Source: Flagellimonas pacifica
Lineage (GTDB): Bacteria > Bacteroidota > Bacteroidia > Flavobacteriales > Flavobacteriaceae
Reading direction: 5' to 3'
Assembly: GCF_900215465.1 (NCBI RefSeq)
Contig: NZ_OBEH01000004.1
Span: 124,001 to 188,000, forward strand
Length of the DNA stretch: 64,000 nt
The notes under the pieces are model-generated. The model searched no databases, had not been told where the DNA came from, and was given only the letters and a program-made list of their open reading frames with translations. Made by a program: the position numbers and the translations under genes. Below are positions 34,703 through 43,119 of this stretch, piece by piece; the first letter of the stretch is position 1, and each line of letters begins with the position of its first letter.

Positions 34703-35764
34703 TTAGATTATACTTTGTACCACTTCTTTTTTGGCCTCTTTCTTGGAGCCGTCAAATCCTTCAACTCCTCCAACTGTGGTGTATTTCATTACAAATCGCT
34801 TATCTGGGTTTATAATTTGGTAGGCATATTGGCACATTACCGCCGCTTCATGAAACCCGGATAGGATTAGTTTTAATTTCCCTTCATAGGTATTTACATC
34901 GCCAATAGCAAAAACACCCGGTATATTGGTCTGATAATCCTTTGCGTTATTCACTTTAATGGCATTTTTTTGAATTTCCAAGCCCCAATTTCCAATTGGG
35001 CCTAGTTTTGGTGAAAGTCCAAAAAGAGGAATAAAGTGATCAGTTTCCACATAGGTTTGTCCCTTTGCCTCGTCATTGTGTTTAATTACCACAGCCTTCA
35101 ACTCACTTTCGCCATGTACTTCTTTTACTTCTGCTTCCGTATATAATTGGATTTTCCCAAGTTTAGCCAATTCAGAAGCTTTTTCAACAGAATCCAGAGC
35201 GCCCCTAAATTCATTTCTTCTATGCACAAGGGCCACTTCTGAGGCAACATCAGCCAAAAATATGGCCCAATCTAGAGCTGAATCACCACCTCCAGCGATA
35301 ACCACTTTTTTGTTTCGGTATACTTCAGGGTCCTTGATGATATAGGAAACTCCTTTATCTTCATAATCAGCAATATTGGGAATAATTGGTTTTCTGGGTT
35401 CAAATGAGCCCAATCCACCAGCTATTACCACCACAGGAGCATGATGTTTAGTTCCTTTGTTTGTAGTAACAATGAAAGAACCATCTTCTTGCTTGTCCAA
35501 AGTTTCGGCACGTTCACCTAAGGTGAACCCAGGCTCGAAAGGTTTAATCTGTTCCATTAACTTATCGACCAAATCCCCAGCCAAAATCTCTGGATAGGCT
35601 GGAATATCGTAAATCGGCTTCTTTGGATAAATCTCCGAACATTGACCTCCTGGTTGCGCAAGTGCATCAATCAAATGGGTTTTAAGTTTTAACAACCCCG
35701 CTTCAAAAACCGTAAATAAACCTGTTGGTCCCGCTCCAATTATTAATATATCTGTCTTGATCAT
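34703..35764 (-). CDS. Ferredoxin-NADP reductase, thioredoxin-reductase-like
   Basis: This 353-residue flavoprotein has an FAD-binding GAGPTGLFTVFEAG near the N-terminus, an NADPH-binding VVIAGGGDSALDWA, and GVFAIGDVNTYEG. It lacks the CxxC redox motif of thioredoxin reductases, as expected for type 2 ferredoxin-NADP reductases. At the end of the sulfate assimilation operon it most likely supplies reduced ferredoxin to sulfite reductase. It lies 34 bp after the siroheme methyltransferase gene. Confidence 0.93.
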   Translation of the reverse strand: MIKTDILIIGAGPTGLFTVFEAGLLKLKTHLIDALAQPGGQCSEIYPKKPIYDIPAYPEILAGDLVDKLMEQIKPFEPGFTLGERAETLDKQEDGSFIVTTNKGTKHHAPVVVIAGGLGSFEPRKPIIPNIADYEDKGVSYIIKDPEVYRNKKVVIAGGGDSALDWAIFLADVASEVALVHRRNEFRGALDSVEKASELAKLGKIQLYTEAEVKEVHGESELKAVVIKHNDEAKGQTYVETDHFIPLFGLSPKLGPIGNWGLEIQKNAIKVNNAKDYQTNIPGVFAIGDVNTYEGKLKLILSGFHEAAVMCQYAYQIINPDKRFVMKYTTVGGVEGFDGSKKEAKKEVVQSII

Positions 35765-35798
35765 AATCTTAATTTATAGTCTCAGCCTGTGCTGAGAT

Positions 35799-36575
35799 TT
35801 ATACTTTTTCAAACAATTTTATTCCCTCTTTTGTACGATTCTTTTGAATCTCCACTATTTTTTGTCGATGGTTAACAACTTCGCCAATCACAATAATGGC
35901 CGGATTTGACAATTGCTGCTCTTTAGCTTGATTTACAATTGTAGAAACAGTGCCAATCCCTATTTTTTCATCTTGCGTAGTACCATTTTGAATGATAGCC
36001 ACGGGAAGATTAGATTTTCCTTCCTTTTTAAATAGTTCGGTAATCTCCGCCAACTTTGACATTCCCATTAAAATCACAACAGTGGCATTTGATTTAGCAG
36101 CCAAAGCAACATCCGTAGATAGTTTATGCTCCTTGGTAGTGCCAGTAATAACCCAAAAACTTTCTGTTGCGCCTCTTTTGGTTACCGGAATGTTTTGGGA
36201 TGCAGGTACAGCAACCGATGAAGAAATTCCAGGAACAACCTCAACTTCCAAACCATTTTCAGCAGCAAATTCCATTTCTTCGGCTCCTCTTCCAAATACA
36301 AATGGATCTCCCCCTTTTAATCGAACCACATGTTTGTTCAAACTTGAGCGTTGCACAATTAAATCATTGATTTGATTTTGCTGATAAGCGTAGCATCCTT
36401 TGCGCTTGCCCACAAAAATATGCTCGGCATTTGGTGCATATTCCAATAGCTCAGTGTCGACAAGGGCATCATACAACACAACATCTGCACGTTGCAAAGC
36501 TTTGATTCCTTTCAAGGTAATCAAATCCACATCTCCGGGGCCTGCCCCTACCACTGTCAGTTTTCCGTTATGCAT
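35799..36575 (-). CDS. cobA: Uroporphyrinogen-III C-methyltransferase
   Basis: This SAM-dependent enzyme of about 258 residues methylates uroporphyrinogen III to precorrin-2, the precursor of the sirohaem needed by sulfite reductase. Motifs are VVGAGPGDVDLIT at the N-terminus, RLKGGDPFVFGRG and PGISSSVAVPA. The ATG at 36575, inside the end of the sulfite reductase gene (8-bp overlap), gives the family start MHNGKLTVVGAGPGD; a longer frame adds an unlikely MQNKFW extension. It acts with the gene just upstream. Confidence 0.95.
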   Translation of the reverse strand: MHNGKLTVVGAGPGDVDLITLKGIKALQRADVVLYDALVDTELLEYAPNAEHIFVGKRKGCYAYQQNQINDLIVQRSSLNKHVVRLKGGDPFVFGRGAEEMEFAAENGLEVEVVPGISSSVAVPASQNIPVTKRGATESFWVITGTTKEHKLSTDVALAAKSNATVVILMGMSKLAEITELFKKEGKSNLPVAIIQNGTTQDEKIGIGTVSTIVNQAKEQQLSNPAIIVIGEVVNHRQKIVEIQKNRTKEGIKLFEKV

Positions 36576-38658
36576 GCGCCAATTCCAATTTTCTATAAGC
36601 TTCCAATGTTTCCAAAACTTGTTTTGCATCTTCTACATAAGACTGTGCAAACTCTTGGGTAGGCTTATTTTTATTTAATTGAAGTGTTATATCCTCAAAA
36701 CTTATTGCTAAATCTATTTTTCCAGTTTCAACATATAATTTGTCAAAATCTTTGATGATTGCTGAATGCGTATTTACCTTAACTTTTTCAGATGTTAAAA
36801 GTGCCTTGGCTGAGTTTACAATAGACTGATACGAATAGTAAATACTCGCCGCCCATTTTTCTTCTGCCAATGCTTCTTCTGCTTTTTCAATCTTTTCTTG
36901 ACTTTCGAAAAACAAGGTCGCCACCAAATCCACGATCACACCGGCACATTCACCAATTCCAATCTCCTTCTTGTATTTCTCCTCAGTGCCCCAATCAATA
37001 AAGTCTTCTTGGGTAAGATTTTCAATATTGGAAAGTGGTTTTAGGAACTCATAGAAATATTGCTCACCTTTTTCCCAGTAGTAATCAGCAAAGGAAGCCC
37101 TATTCCCATTTGCATTAAAATCATCCAGAATCAATCTGAGGGCTTGGGGGCCTCTCTTACTTGGAATTTTAACTACTTTATCTGCGAATCTGGCTTTACC
37201 ATTTCCAAAGTTTCCACCTCCCAATAACACCTGAAGTGCTGGAGCCACTAATTTATCTTTGGTGCGCACGGACATTCCCTGGAATCCGATATTTGCCATA
37301 TTATGTTGTCCACAAGCATTCATACAGCCACTTATTTTGATGACCACATCGGGATTGCTGATGTACTGTGGATATTCAGCCTTGATCACCCGCTCCAATT
37401 CCTCAGCGATTCCTGTACTACTGGCAATACCCAAATTACAAGTATCAGTTCCAGGGCAAGCGGTAATATCCAAAGCTTTGTTATATCCAGCTTCTACAAA
37501 TCCTAACTTTTTAAGTTCGGAATAGAAAAATGGAACTAATTCCTCTTTTACATAAGGAATCAGAATATTTTGGCGAAGCGATAAACGAATCTCGCCTGCA
37601 GCATATTCTTGAACCAATTTTGCCAATTCCCTAGCTTTATCCGTATAAAAATCGCCTAACAAGACCTTGATTCCGATAGCCACATAGCCTTTTTGCTTTT
37701 GCAGCACCAAATTGGTCGATTTCCATTGTTGGAACTCCTCATTTTCTTCAAGTTGAACAGAAGGAACTTCAACATTTGCAACTACAGGCTTTGGATAGCT
37801 TTCAAAATCTATGGGATAGGTTTGAATTGGAATGGCCAATTGTTCTTCTTCCAGTAATACTTTGAATCCTTCCAGGCCAATATCCTTCAACAAGAATTTC
37901 ATACGAGCTTTTGCGCGACTCTTACGTTCTCCATATCTGTCAAATACACGGATAACACCTTCCATCAATGGAACAATTTTATCTGTTGGCAAGAAACTGT
38001 AGAGTTCATCGGCATGACGGGGTTGAGACCCCAATCCACCGGCTAACATTACTTTAAATCCTCTTTCGCCATTTTTGATTTTAGCGATAAAACCTAAATC
38101 GTGCATGTAGGAAAGACCGGTATCAGCATCACTTGAAGAAAATGAAACTTTGAACTTTCTTCCCATTTCCTGTCCAATCGGATTCCGAAGGAAATACTGA
38201 AAAACAGCGTGGGCGTATGGTGAAACGTCAAAAGGTTCATCAACATCAATTCCAGCAGTTTCACTTGCCGTTACATTACGAACTGTGTTTCCGCAGGCTT
38301 CACGAAGCGTTACATCGTCACGTTCCAGTTGAGCCCAAAGTTCTGGGGTACGATCAAGGTCCACATAGTGAATCTGGATATCTTGACGCGTGGTTATATG
38401 TAACCTTCCTCGAGAATATTCATCAGAAACATCACAAATGCGAAGTAATTGATTGGAAGTTACCTTACCATAGGGTAATTTGATACGCACCATCTGAACT
38501 CCTTGTTGACGTTGACCATAGACTCCACGGGCCAAACGTAGGCTCCTGAATTTTTCTTCGTCCAATTCGCCTCCATTAAATTGGCGGATCTTTCTTTCCA
38601 ATTCAATGATGTCCTTTTCAACAATTGGGCTTTCTATTTCTGTTCTAAAGCTTCTCAT
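36568..38658 (-). CDS. Sulfite reductase haemoprotein with C-terminal HEPN-like domain
   Basis: This 696-residue protein contains the two pseudo-repeats of assimilatory sulfite/nitrite reductases, with the sirohaem-[4Fe-4S] Cys pairs in ACPGTDTC and SGCMNAC (about residues 405-455). After about residue 555 comes an all-helical extension resembling HEPN domains (AASIYYSYQSIVNSAKALL). The extension is seen in flavobacterial homologues. It reduces sulfite to sulfide using ferredoxin or NADPH electrons. It lies between cysN and cobA in the operon. Confidence 0.93.
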   Translation of the reverse strand: MRSFRTEIESPIVEKDIIELERKIRQFNGGELDEEKFRSLRLARGVYGQRQQGVQMVRIKLPYGKVTSNQLLRICDVSDEYSRGRLHITTRQDIQIHYVDLDRTPELWAQLERDDVTLREACGNTVRNVTASETAGIDVDEPFDVSPYAHAVFQYFLRNPIGQEMGRKFKVSFSSSDADTGLSYMHDLGFIAKIKNGERGFKVMLAGGLGSQPRHADELYSFLPTDKIVPLMEGVIRVFDRYGERKSRAKARMKFLLKDIGLEGFKVLLEEEQLAIPIQTYPIDFESYPKPVVANVEVPSVQLEENEEFQQWKSTNLVLQKQKGYVAIGIKVLLGDFYTDKARELAKLVQEYAAGEIRLSLRQNILIPYVKEELVPFFYSELKKLGFVEAGYNKALDITACPGTDTCNLGIASSTGIAEELERVIKAEYPQYISNPDVVIKISGCMNACGQHNMANIGFQGMSVRTKDKLVAPALQVLLGGGNFGNGKARFADKVVKIPSKRGPQALRLILDDFNANGNRASFADYYWEKGEQYFYEFLKPLSNIENLTQEDFIDWGTEEKYKKEIGIGECAGVIVDLVATLFFESQEKIEKAEEALAEEKWAASIYYSYQSIVNSAKALLTSEKVKVNTHSAIIKDFDKLYVETGKIDLAISFEDITLQLNKNKPTQEFAQSYVEDAKQVLETLEAYRKLELAHA

Positions 38659-38734
38659 TATTCTATTTTTCCTATCTGGTTAATAGATTTTATTTACAAC
38701 TAATTATCACCTCTTTTATTGGTGTTGTTTCCTT

Positions 38735-39982
38735 TTAGTTTATGAAACCAACACCTGCGGTGGTATGTGTTCTACTATCAATAATTATAAAGGAACCGTT
38801 TGTACGATGGTCTTTGAACTGATCGTAAAAAATAGGTTTGTTCAGTTTCAATCTCACTTTGGCAATATCATTCATTTGTAAGGTTGAAACGTTTTCTTCA
38901 ATCCCTGAATAATCTGGGTTTACTTTGTGCTCAATGGCATCAACTTTTGCCAATACTTTATTCACCCCATGTTGTACCACATATTTGCCTCCAGTGATTA
39001 AACTATCGGAATCCATCCAAGAAACTGTTGCCGTAAGTTGCTTATCAATTATGGGTAAATCTTCAGCTTTTACCAACATATCTCCTCGACTTACATTGAC
39101 TTCATCTTCCAAAGTAATAGTCACGGAGGACCTTCTTGGCGCTGTTTGGTATTCTTTATCGTAAAAATAAATATTCTTAATCTTACTTCTGGTCATTGAT
39201 GGTAGCACTACAACTTCGTCTCCAACACTAAGTTCACCACCATATACTTTTCCAGCAAATCCACGAAAATCATGGAATTCTTCAGTTTTTGGTCGAACCA
39301 CATATTGCACAGGGAACCTTGGAGTTCCTACATTGGACACTGCGGCCAAATCTAAACTTTCCAAGTGTTCCAGTATGGTCTCGCCATTGTACCACGGTGT
39401 ATTTTTGGATTTCTCTACGACGTTGTCTCCCTTCAATGCACTAATGGGGATAAAAGTGATTTTTTGATCCGCGTAATCCCGCTTGCTCATCAATTCCTCA
39501 AAGTCAGCTTTTATAGCATTGTATTTTTCCTCCGAAAAATCTACCAAATCCATTTTATTCACAGCAACAATCACCTCTTTAACGCGAAGTAGATTGTTGA
39601 TAAAAAAGTGACGATTTGTTTGCTCAATCACGCCCTTTCTAGCGTCAATCAATATAATTGCGGCTTGAGAAGTAGACGCTCCCGTAACCATATTTCTGGT
39701 ATATTCCACATGACCAGGGGTGTCTGCTATAATGTAGCTTTTCTTTGCTGTTGAAAAGTAGATATGGGCAACGTCAATCGTAATTCCTTGTTCTCTTTCA
39801 GCTACCAAACCGTCAGTCGCTAAGGAAAAATCTAGGTAATCGTATCCTTTTTGCTTGCTGGTCCTTTCAATAGCCTCCAATTTATCATCGGTCAACGATT
39901 TTGTATCATATAACAATCGTCCAATCAAGGTACTTTTACCATCATCCACGCTACCTGCTGTAGCAATTTTCAATACTTCCAT
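38735..39982 (-). CDS. cysN: Sulfate adenylyltransferase subunit 1 (GTPase)
   Basis: CysN is the GTP-hydrolysing subunit that drives APS synthesis by CysD. P-loop GSVDDGKSTLIG is near the N-terminus, followed by EREQGITIDVAH, DTPGHVEY and NKMDLVDF, as in elongation-factor-like GTPases. At 415 residues it ends without a fused APS kinase (CysC) domain. It starts 6 bp after the cysD stop. Confidence 0.96.
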   Translation of the reverse strand: MEVLKIATAGSVDDGKSTLIGRLLYDTKSLTDDKLEAIERTSKQKGYDYLDFSLATDGLVAEREQGITIDVAHIYFSTAKKSYIIADTPGHVEYTRNMVTGASTSQAAIILIDARKGVIEQTNRHFFINNLLRVKEVIVAVNKMDLVDFSEEKYNAIKADFEELMSKRDYADQKITFIPISALKGDNVVEKSKNTPWYNGETILEHLESLDLAAVSNVGTPRFPVQYVVRPKTEEFHDFRGFAGKVYGGELSVGDEVVVLPSMTRSKIKNIYFYDKEYQTAPRRSSVTITLEDEVNVSRGDMLVKAEDLPIIDKQLTATVSWMDSDSLITGGKYVVQHGVNKVLAKVDAIEHKVNPDYSGIEENVSTLQMNDIAKVRLKLNKPIFYDQFKDHRTNGSFIIIDSRTHTTAGVGFIN

Positions 39983-39988
39983 AATCTT

Positions 39989-40936
39989 TTAAAAATATCC
40001 TTGTTGTTTACGTTTTTCCATTGCTGCTTCAGAACGTTTGTCATCTATCCTTGCTCCACGTTCCGAAATTTTTGATTCCCTGATTTCGGCCACCACTTTT
40101 TCGATAGTATCGGCATATGATGCTACTGCAGCGGTACATGACATATCACCTACGGTACGAAAACGAACCATCCGTTCTTCAACAACCTCGTCATCTGCCC
40201 TAAACACAACACCATCTTCCGCGGACCAAATCAACCCATCTCTTAAAAAGATGTTTCTCTTATGTGCAAAGTAAATGGAGGGGATCTCAATATTTTCTTT
40301 TTCAATGTAACTCCAAACATCCAACTCTGTCCAGTTGCTGATTGGGAAAACTCGGACATTTTGGCCCATCTCAATTTCACCGTTCAACATATCGAACAAC
40401 TCTGGGCGTTGGTTTTTCTCATCCCATTGACCGAAATCGTCACGAACTGAAAAAATACGTTCCTTGGCTCTTGCCTTTTCTTCATCTCTACGTGCTCCAC
40501 CAATACAGGCATCAAACTTGAATTCTTCAATAGCATCCAACAAAGTAGTGGTCTGCAACATATTTCTACTAGCATATTTTCCAGTTTCCTCAACCACTTT
40601 CCCTTGATCTATAGAATCCTGAACGTTTCTCACAATAAGTTCAACTCCAAGTTCTTCTACCAGTTTATCTCTAAATTCAATGGTTTCGGGAAAATTATGA
40701 CCGGTATCGATATGCATCAACGGAAAAGGAATTTTTGCTGGCCAAAAGGCTTTTTGTGCCAATCTTACCAATGTTATGGAATCCTTTCCGCCTGAAAACA
40801 ATAAAACAGGTTTTTCAAACTGGGCCGCAACCTCGCGCATGATATAAATGGCCTCATGCTCCAATGCATTAGCCTTTGGTCTTTTTTCCAAGTCCAATAG
40901 TTCTGGTTTTAGTATTTCTTCTATAAGTGTGCTCAC
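39989..40936 (-). CDS. cysD: Sulfate adenylyltransferase subunit 2
   Basis: CysD adenylates sulfate with ATP. The PP-loop is visible as LLFSGGKDSITLVRLA, with HIDTGHNFPET and GGARRDEEKARAKERIFS following. I place the start at GTG 40936 (MSTLIEEILKPELLDLEK), 14 bp after cysH, because the in-frame extension MWIAYIKENKT overlaps the conserved end of cysH. The protein is then about 315 residues. It is followed directly by cysN. Confidence 0.94.
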   Translation of the reverse strand: MSTLIEEILKPELLDLEKRPKANALEHEAIYIMREVAAQFEKPVLLFSGGKDSITLVRLAQKAFWPAKIPFPLMHIDTGHNFPETIEFRDKLVEELGVELIVRNVQDSIDQGKVVEETGKYASRNMLQTTTLLDAIEEFKFDACIGGARRDEEKARAKERIFSVRDDFGQWDEKNQRPELFDMLNGEIEMGQNVRVFPISNWTELDVWSYIEKENIEIPSIYFAHKRNIFLRDGLIWSAEDGVVFRADDEVVEERMVRFRTVGDMSCTAAVASYADTIEKVVAEIRESKISERGARIDDKRSEAAMEKRKQQGYF

Positions 40937-40950
40937 TGTCTTATTCTCTT

Positions 40951-41574
40951 TTATGTATGCAATCCACATTCTCGGTTTTCCAAAACCTTGGTGGGGTCAA
41001 AATATTTATGTTCGTTGGGTAAATCTCGTTCGTTTAGATAGGCATCCAATTGTGTATCGCTCCAATAGTAAAATGGGCTCACTTTAAGAACACCTTTCTT
41101 ACCCAAACTCAACACATCCAATGAATCTCTATGTGCGGTTTGTCCCTTACGCAGATTAGTGAACCAAACATCCGGTTTGTGTTCTTCCATAGCCCTTCTA
41201 AAAGGCTCCAACTTCACTTGCTCTGTAAAAGTGGCGTGTAACGGGTCATCAATATGAGGAATTCCCATAACAGCATCTCGATGTGATGAAGTCTGCTTGG
41301 GCACATATAGTTTGATGTTCAATCCCAAGCGAGAAATCAATTCTTCAGCATGCTTGTACGTATTAGGTGTATTGTATCCTGTATCACACCAAACAACTGG
41401 AATATCCCTATCAACATCCGTTACAGCATGAAGAATGGCCACTTCATAAGGACGGAAATTTGTGGTAACCACAGGGGTATTTCCATTTGCAATGGCCCAA
41501 GAAATTATCTCTTGGGGATCAATACCCTTGAATTGTTTATTTAAGTTTTCAATATTTTCTTGTGAGAATGCCAT
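40951..41574 (-). CDS. cysH: Phosphoadenosine phosphosulfate reductase-type CysH
   Basis: This 207-residue enzyme reduces activated sulfate to sulfite with thioredoxin. It shows WCDTGYNTPNTY and the C-terminal catalytic Cys in RECGLHT. There are only two Cys in the protein, and the CC and CxxC pairs of Fe-S-type APS reductases are absent, so it should be a PAPS-using, cluster-free enzyme. That requires an APS kinase, which is not in this window. It follows the DUF2061 gene by 11 bp. Confidence 0.93.
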   Translation of the reverse strand: MAFSQENIENLNKQFKGIDPQEIISWAIANGNTPVVTTNFRPYEVAILHAVTDVDRDIPVVWCDTGYNTPNTYKHAEELISRLGLNIKLYVPKQTSSHRDAVMGIPHIDDPLHATFTEQVKLEPFRRAMEEHKPDVWFTNLRKGQTAHRDSLDVLSLGKKGVLKVSPFYYWSDTQLDAYLNERDLPNEHKYFDPTKVLENRECGLHT

Positions 41575-41585
41575 AATTGATTAAT

Positions 41586-41849
41586 TTATTTGCCCCAACC
41601 TATCTTGTTCCAGATTCTTTCATGAAAAAAATAAAGAATCATTTTGGTTACAAAATCTATGGAAGCTATGGATGCTGCCAAGACAACTTCTTCAACAAAA
41701 AAATAGGAGATAATCAGTGTATCTACGGTTCCAATTACTCTCCAGCTAACAGCTTTTGCTATACTACGAAGGGGTTTTTCCGAGTTTTTATCCTTCTCAA
41801 AGGATGTCTTGGTATTTTTTGAATTCAGTACTAATTGGTCTGCAATCAT
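41586..41849 (-). CDS. DUF2061 membrane protein of the sulfate assimilation operon
   Basis: This 87-residue protein has a hydrophilic N-terminus, then two hydrophobic segments with KAVSWRVIGTVDTLIISYFF and SIDFVTKMILYFFHERIW, the signature of DUF2061. The family is often found beside cys genes in Bacteroidota and may help sulfate uptake or handling, but this is not shown. It is the first gene of the operon, 39 bp after a perfect -7 promoter element. Confidence 0.87.
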   Translation of the reverse strand: MIADQLVLNSKNTKTSFEKDKNSEKPLRSIAKAVSWRVIGTVDTLIISYFFVEEVVLAASIASIDFVTKMILYFFHERIWNKIGWGK

Positions 41850-41864
41850 TTCGTTTAATTATTT

Positions 41865-41956
41865 CCCTATCGATTTACTAGGAAATACAAACATACGTGT
41901 TTTATTTAATTGGAATCGTTAAAAACCATATAAAATTACCAATACCCTATCGTTTT
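41865..41956 (-). promoter_or_regulatory. Promoter and candidate operators of the sulfate assimilation operon
   Basis: On the minus strand TATGTTTG (41895-41888) is a perfect TAnnTTTG box. It is flanked by two direct copies of the 8-mer CGATAGGG (41952-41945 about 50 bp upstream, 41872-41865 downstream in the leader). The symmetric placing around the promoter suggests a regulator-binding site, possibly for the Rrf2 protein encoded next door. The motif role is inferred. Confidence 0.45.
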
Positions 41957-42032
41957 TATAGATTTTAATAAGTGGAACGAAAAAATTTACAGATTTACTG
42001 ATCTTAAACCTCAAATAATAAAGAATCTAAAC

Positions 42033-42446
42033 TTATGAGGCTATCAAATCAGCCAATGTATTGTTTCGGTAGACTTCTAGGGCACTATCACGCACTTGAA
42101 GCATCAATTTGTTCACCGAGCATTTGTTTTCATCAGGGCAATCTGCGCATTTTTCGTAGAAATTGAGACTTACACAGGGAACCATAGCTATTGGACCTTC
42201 CAATACCCGCATAACAGCCGTCATTAAAATATCTTCTGGCTCCTTAATTAAATAATACCCGCCGCCTTTTCCTTTTTTAGATCCCAAAAATCCGTTTCGT
42301 CTCAAGGTAAGCAAAATACTTTCCAAAAACTTTTGTGAAATATTCTCGTGTTTGGCTATTTCAGCAATTTGAACAGGCTCCCTACTCTCTAGTGAAGCTA
42401 GGTAGGTAAGTGCTTTTAGTCCATATTTGGTCTTCTTGGAGAGCAT
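42033..42446 (-). CDS. Rrf2-family transcriptional regulator
   Basis: This 137-residue winged-helix protein of the Rrf2 family has IAEIAKHENISQKFLESILLTLRRNGFL as helix-turn-helix region and a Cys-rich segment VPCVSLNFYEKCADC followed by KCSVN. The Cys spacing could bind an Fe-S cluster as in IscR, or be redox-active. It lies upstream of, and on the same strand as, the sulfate assimilation operon and is a good candidate for its cysteine- or sulfide-responsive regulator (CysR/CymR-like role). Confidence 0.9.
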   Translation of the reverse strand: MLSKKTKYGLKALTYLASLESREPVQIAEIAKHENISQKFLESILLTLRRNGFLGSKKGKGGGYYLIKEPEDILMTAVMRVLEGPIAMVPCVSLNFYEKCADCPDENKCSVNKLMLQVRDSALEVYRNNTLADLIAS

Positions 42447-42531
42447 GCAACGAATATAGAAAATAAAAAACCAACATATATACTATGGAAAATGTTTAAT
42501 CGTTTTTACACTTAACCCCTTACCTCTTAAA

Positions 42532-43110
42532 ATGAAAAAGAACATTCTATTGTCTATCCTAACCATATTGTTCTTAGCTTGTGATAAAAACGGAGATGGT
42601 GACACAGACTCAAAGGAAACATCTTCACTTTTAACAGGAAAATGGGAACTTGTAGAAATCACTTCCGAAGATGGAAGAATTGGGTCAGCTACGTCCACAA
42701 GTTCCAGTTATTTTGAAATGTTATTTCACGGGGAGGGGAGTAATTTAGATGTTGTGCTATCTTTTTCTGAAAACCCAAATGCATTTGAAATAATAGGGGA
42801 AGGATTCCTTTATGAAAGAATAATTACAGATACCACAGGTGATATTGAGATAAGCGGTGGCAAATTTCTTGAACAGTGGCCATTTGCCTATGATTTTCTG
42901 AATCCAGGTAATGGATGGAAGGTTGAAGAAAAAAAATACCTATATCACGATGAAAGAGGAAGTTTGTGGGTTGATCATGGAGCTGAAATTCTGGAATTGA
43001 ATGAAACCACCTTAAAGCTTAAAATGGACTATAACGAAGATTGGCCCAAAACCGGAGGCTACATTGGTAAGGAAACCAGTACTTTTTATGCCACCTTCAA
43101 CAAGATTTAA
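42532..43110 (+). CDS. Lipoprotein of unknown function with Asp-rich loop after the lipid anchor
   Basis: This 192-residue protein has a lipobox ILFLAC (Cys17). Directly after the Cys comes DKNGDGDTD, which has the form of a calcium-binding DxNxDGDxD loop and also provides the acidic residues associated with surface export of Bacteroidota lipoproteins. A TGKWELVEITSEDG segment resembles lipocalin-like lipoproteins. It is a single gene, divergent from the Rrf2 gene and convergent with metZ. Confidence 0.75.
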   Translation: MKKNILLSILTILFLACDKNGDGDTDSKETSSLLTGKWELVEITSEDGRIGSATSTSSSYFEMLFHGEGSNLDVVLSFSENPNAFEIIGEGFLYERIITDTTGDIEISGGKFLEQWPFAYDFLNPGNGWKVEEKKYLYHDERGSLWVDHGAEILELNETTLKLKMDYNEDWPKTGGYIGKETSTFYATFNKI

Positions 43111-43119
43111 AACACTCCA

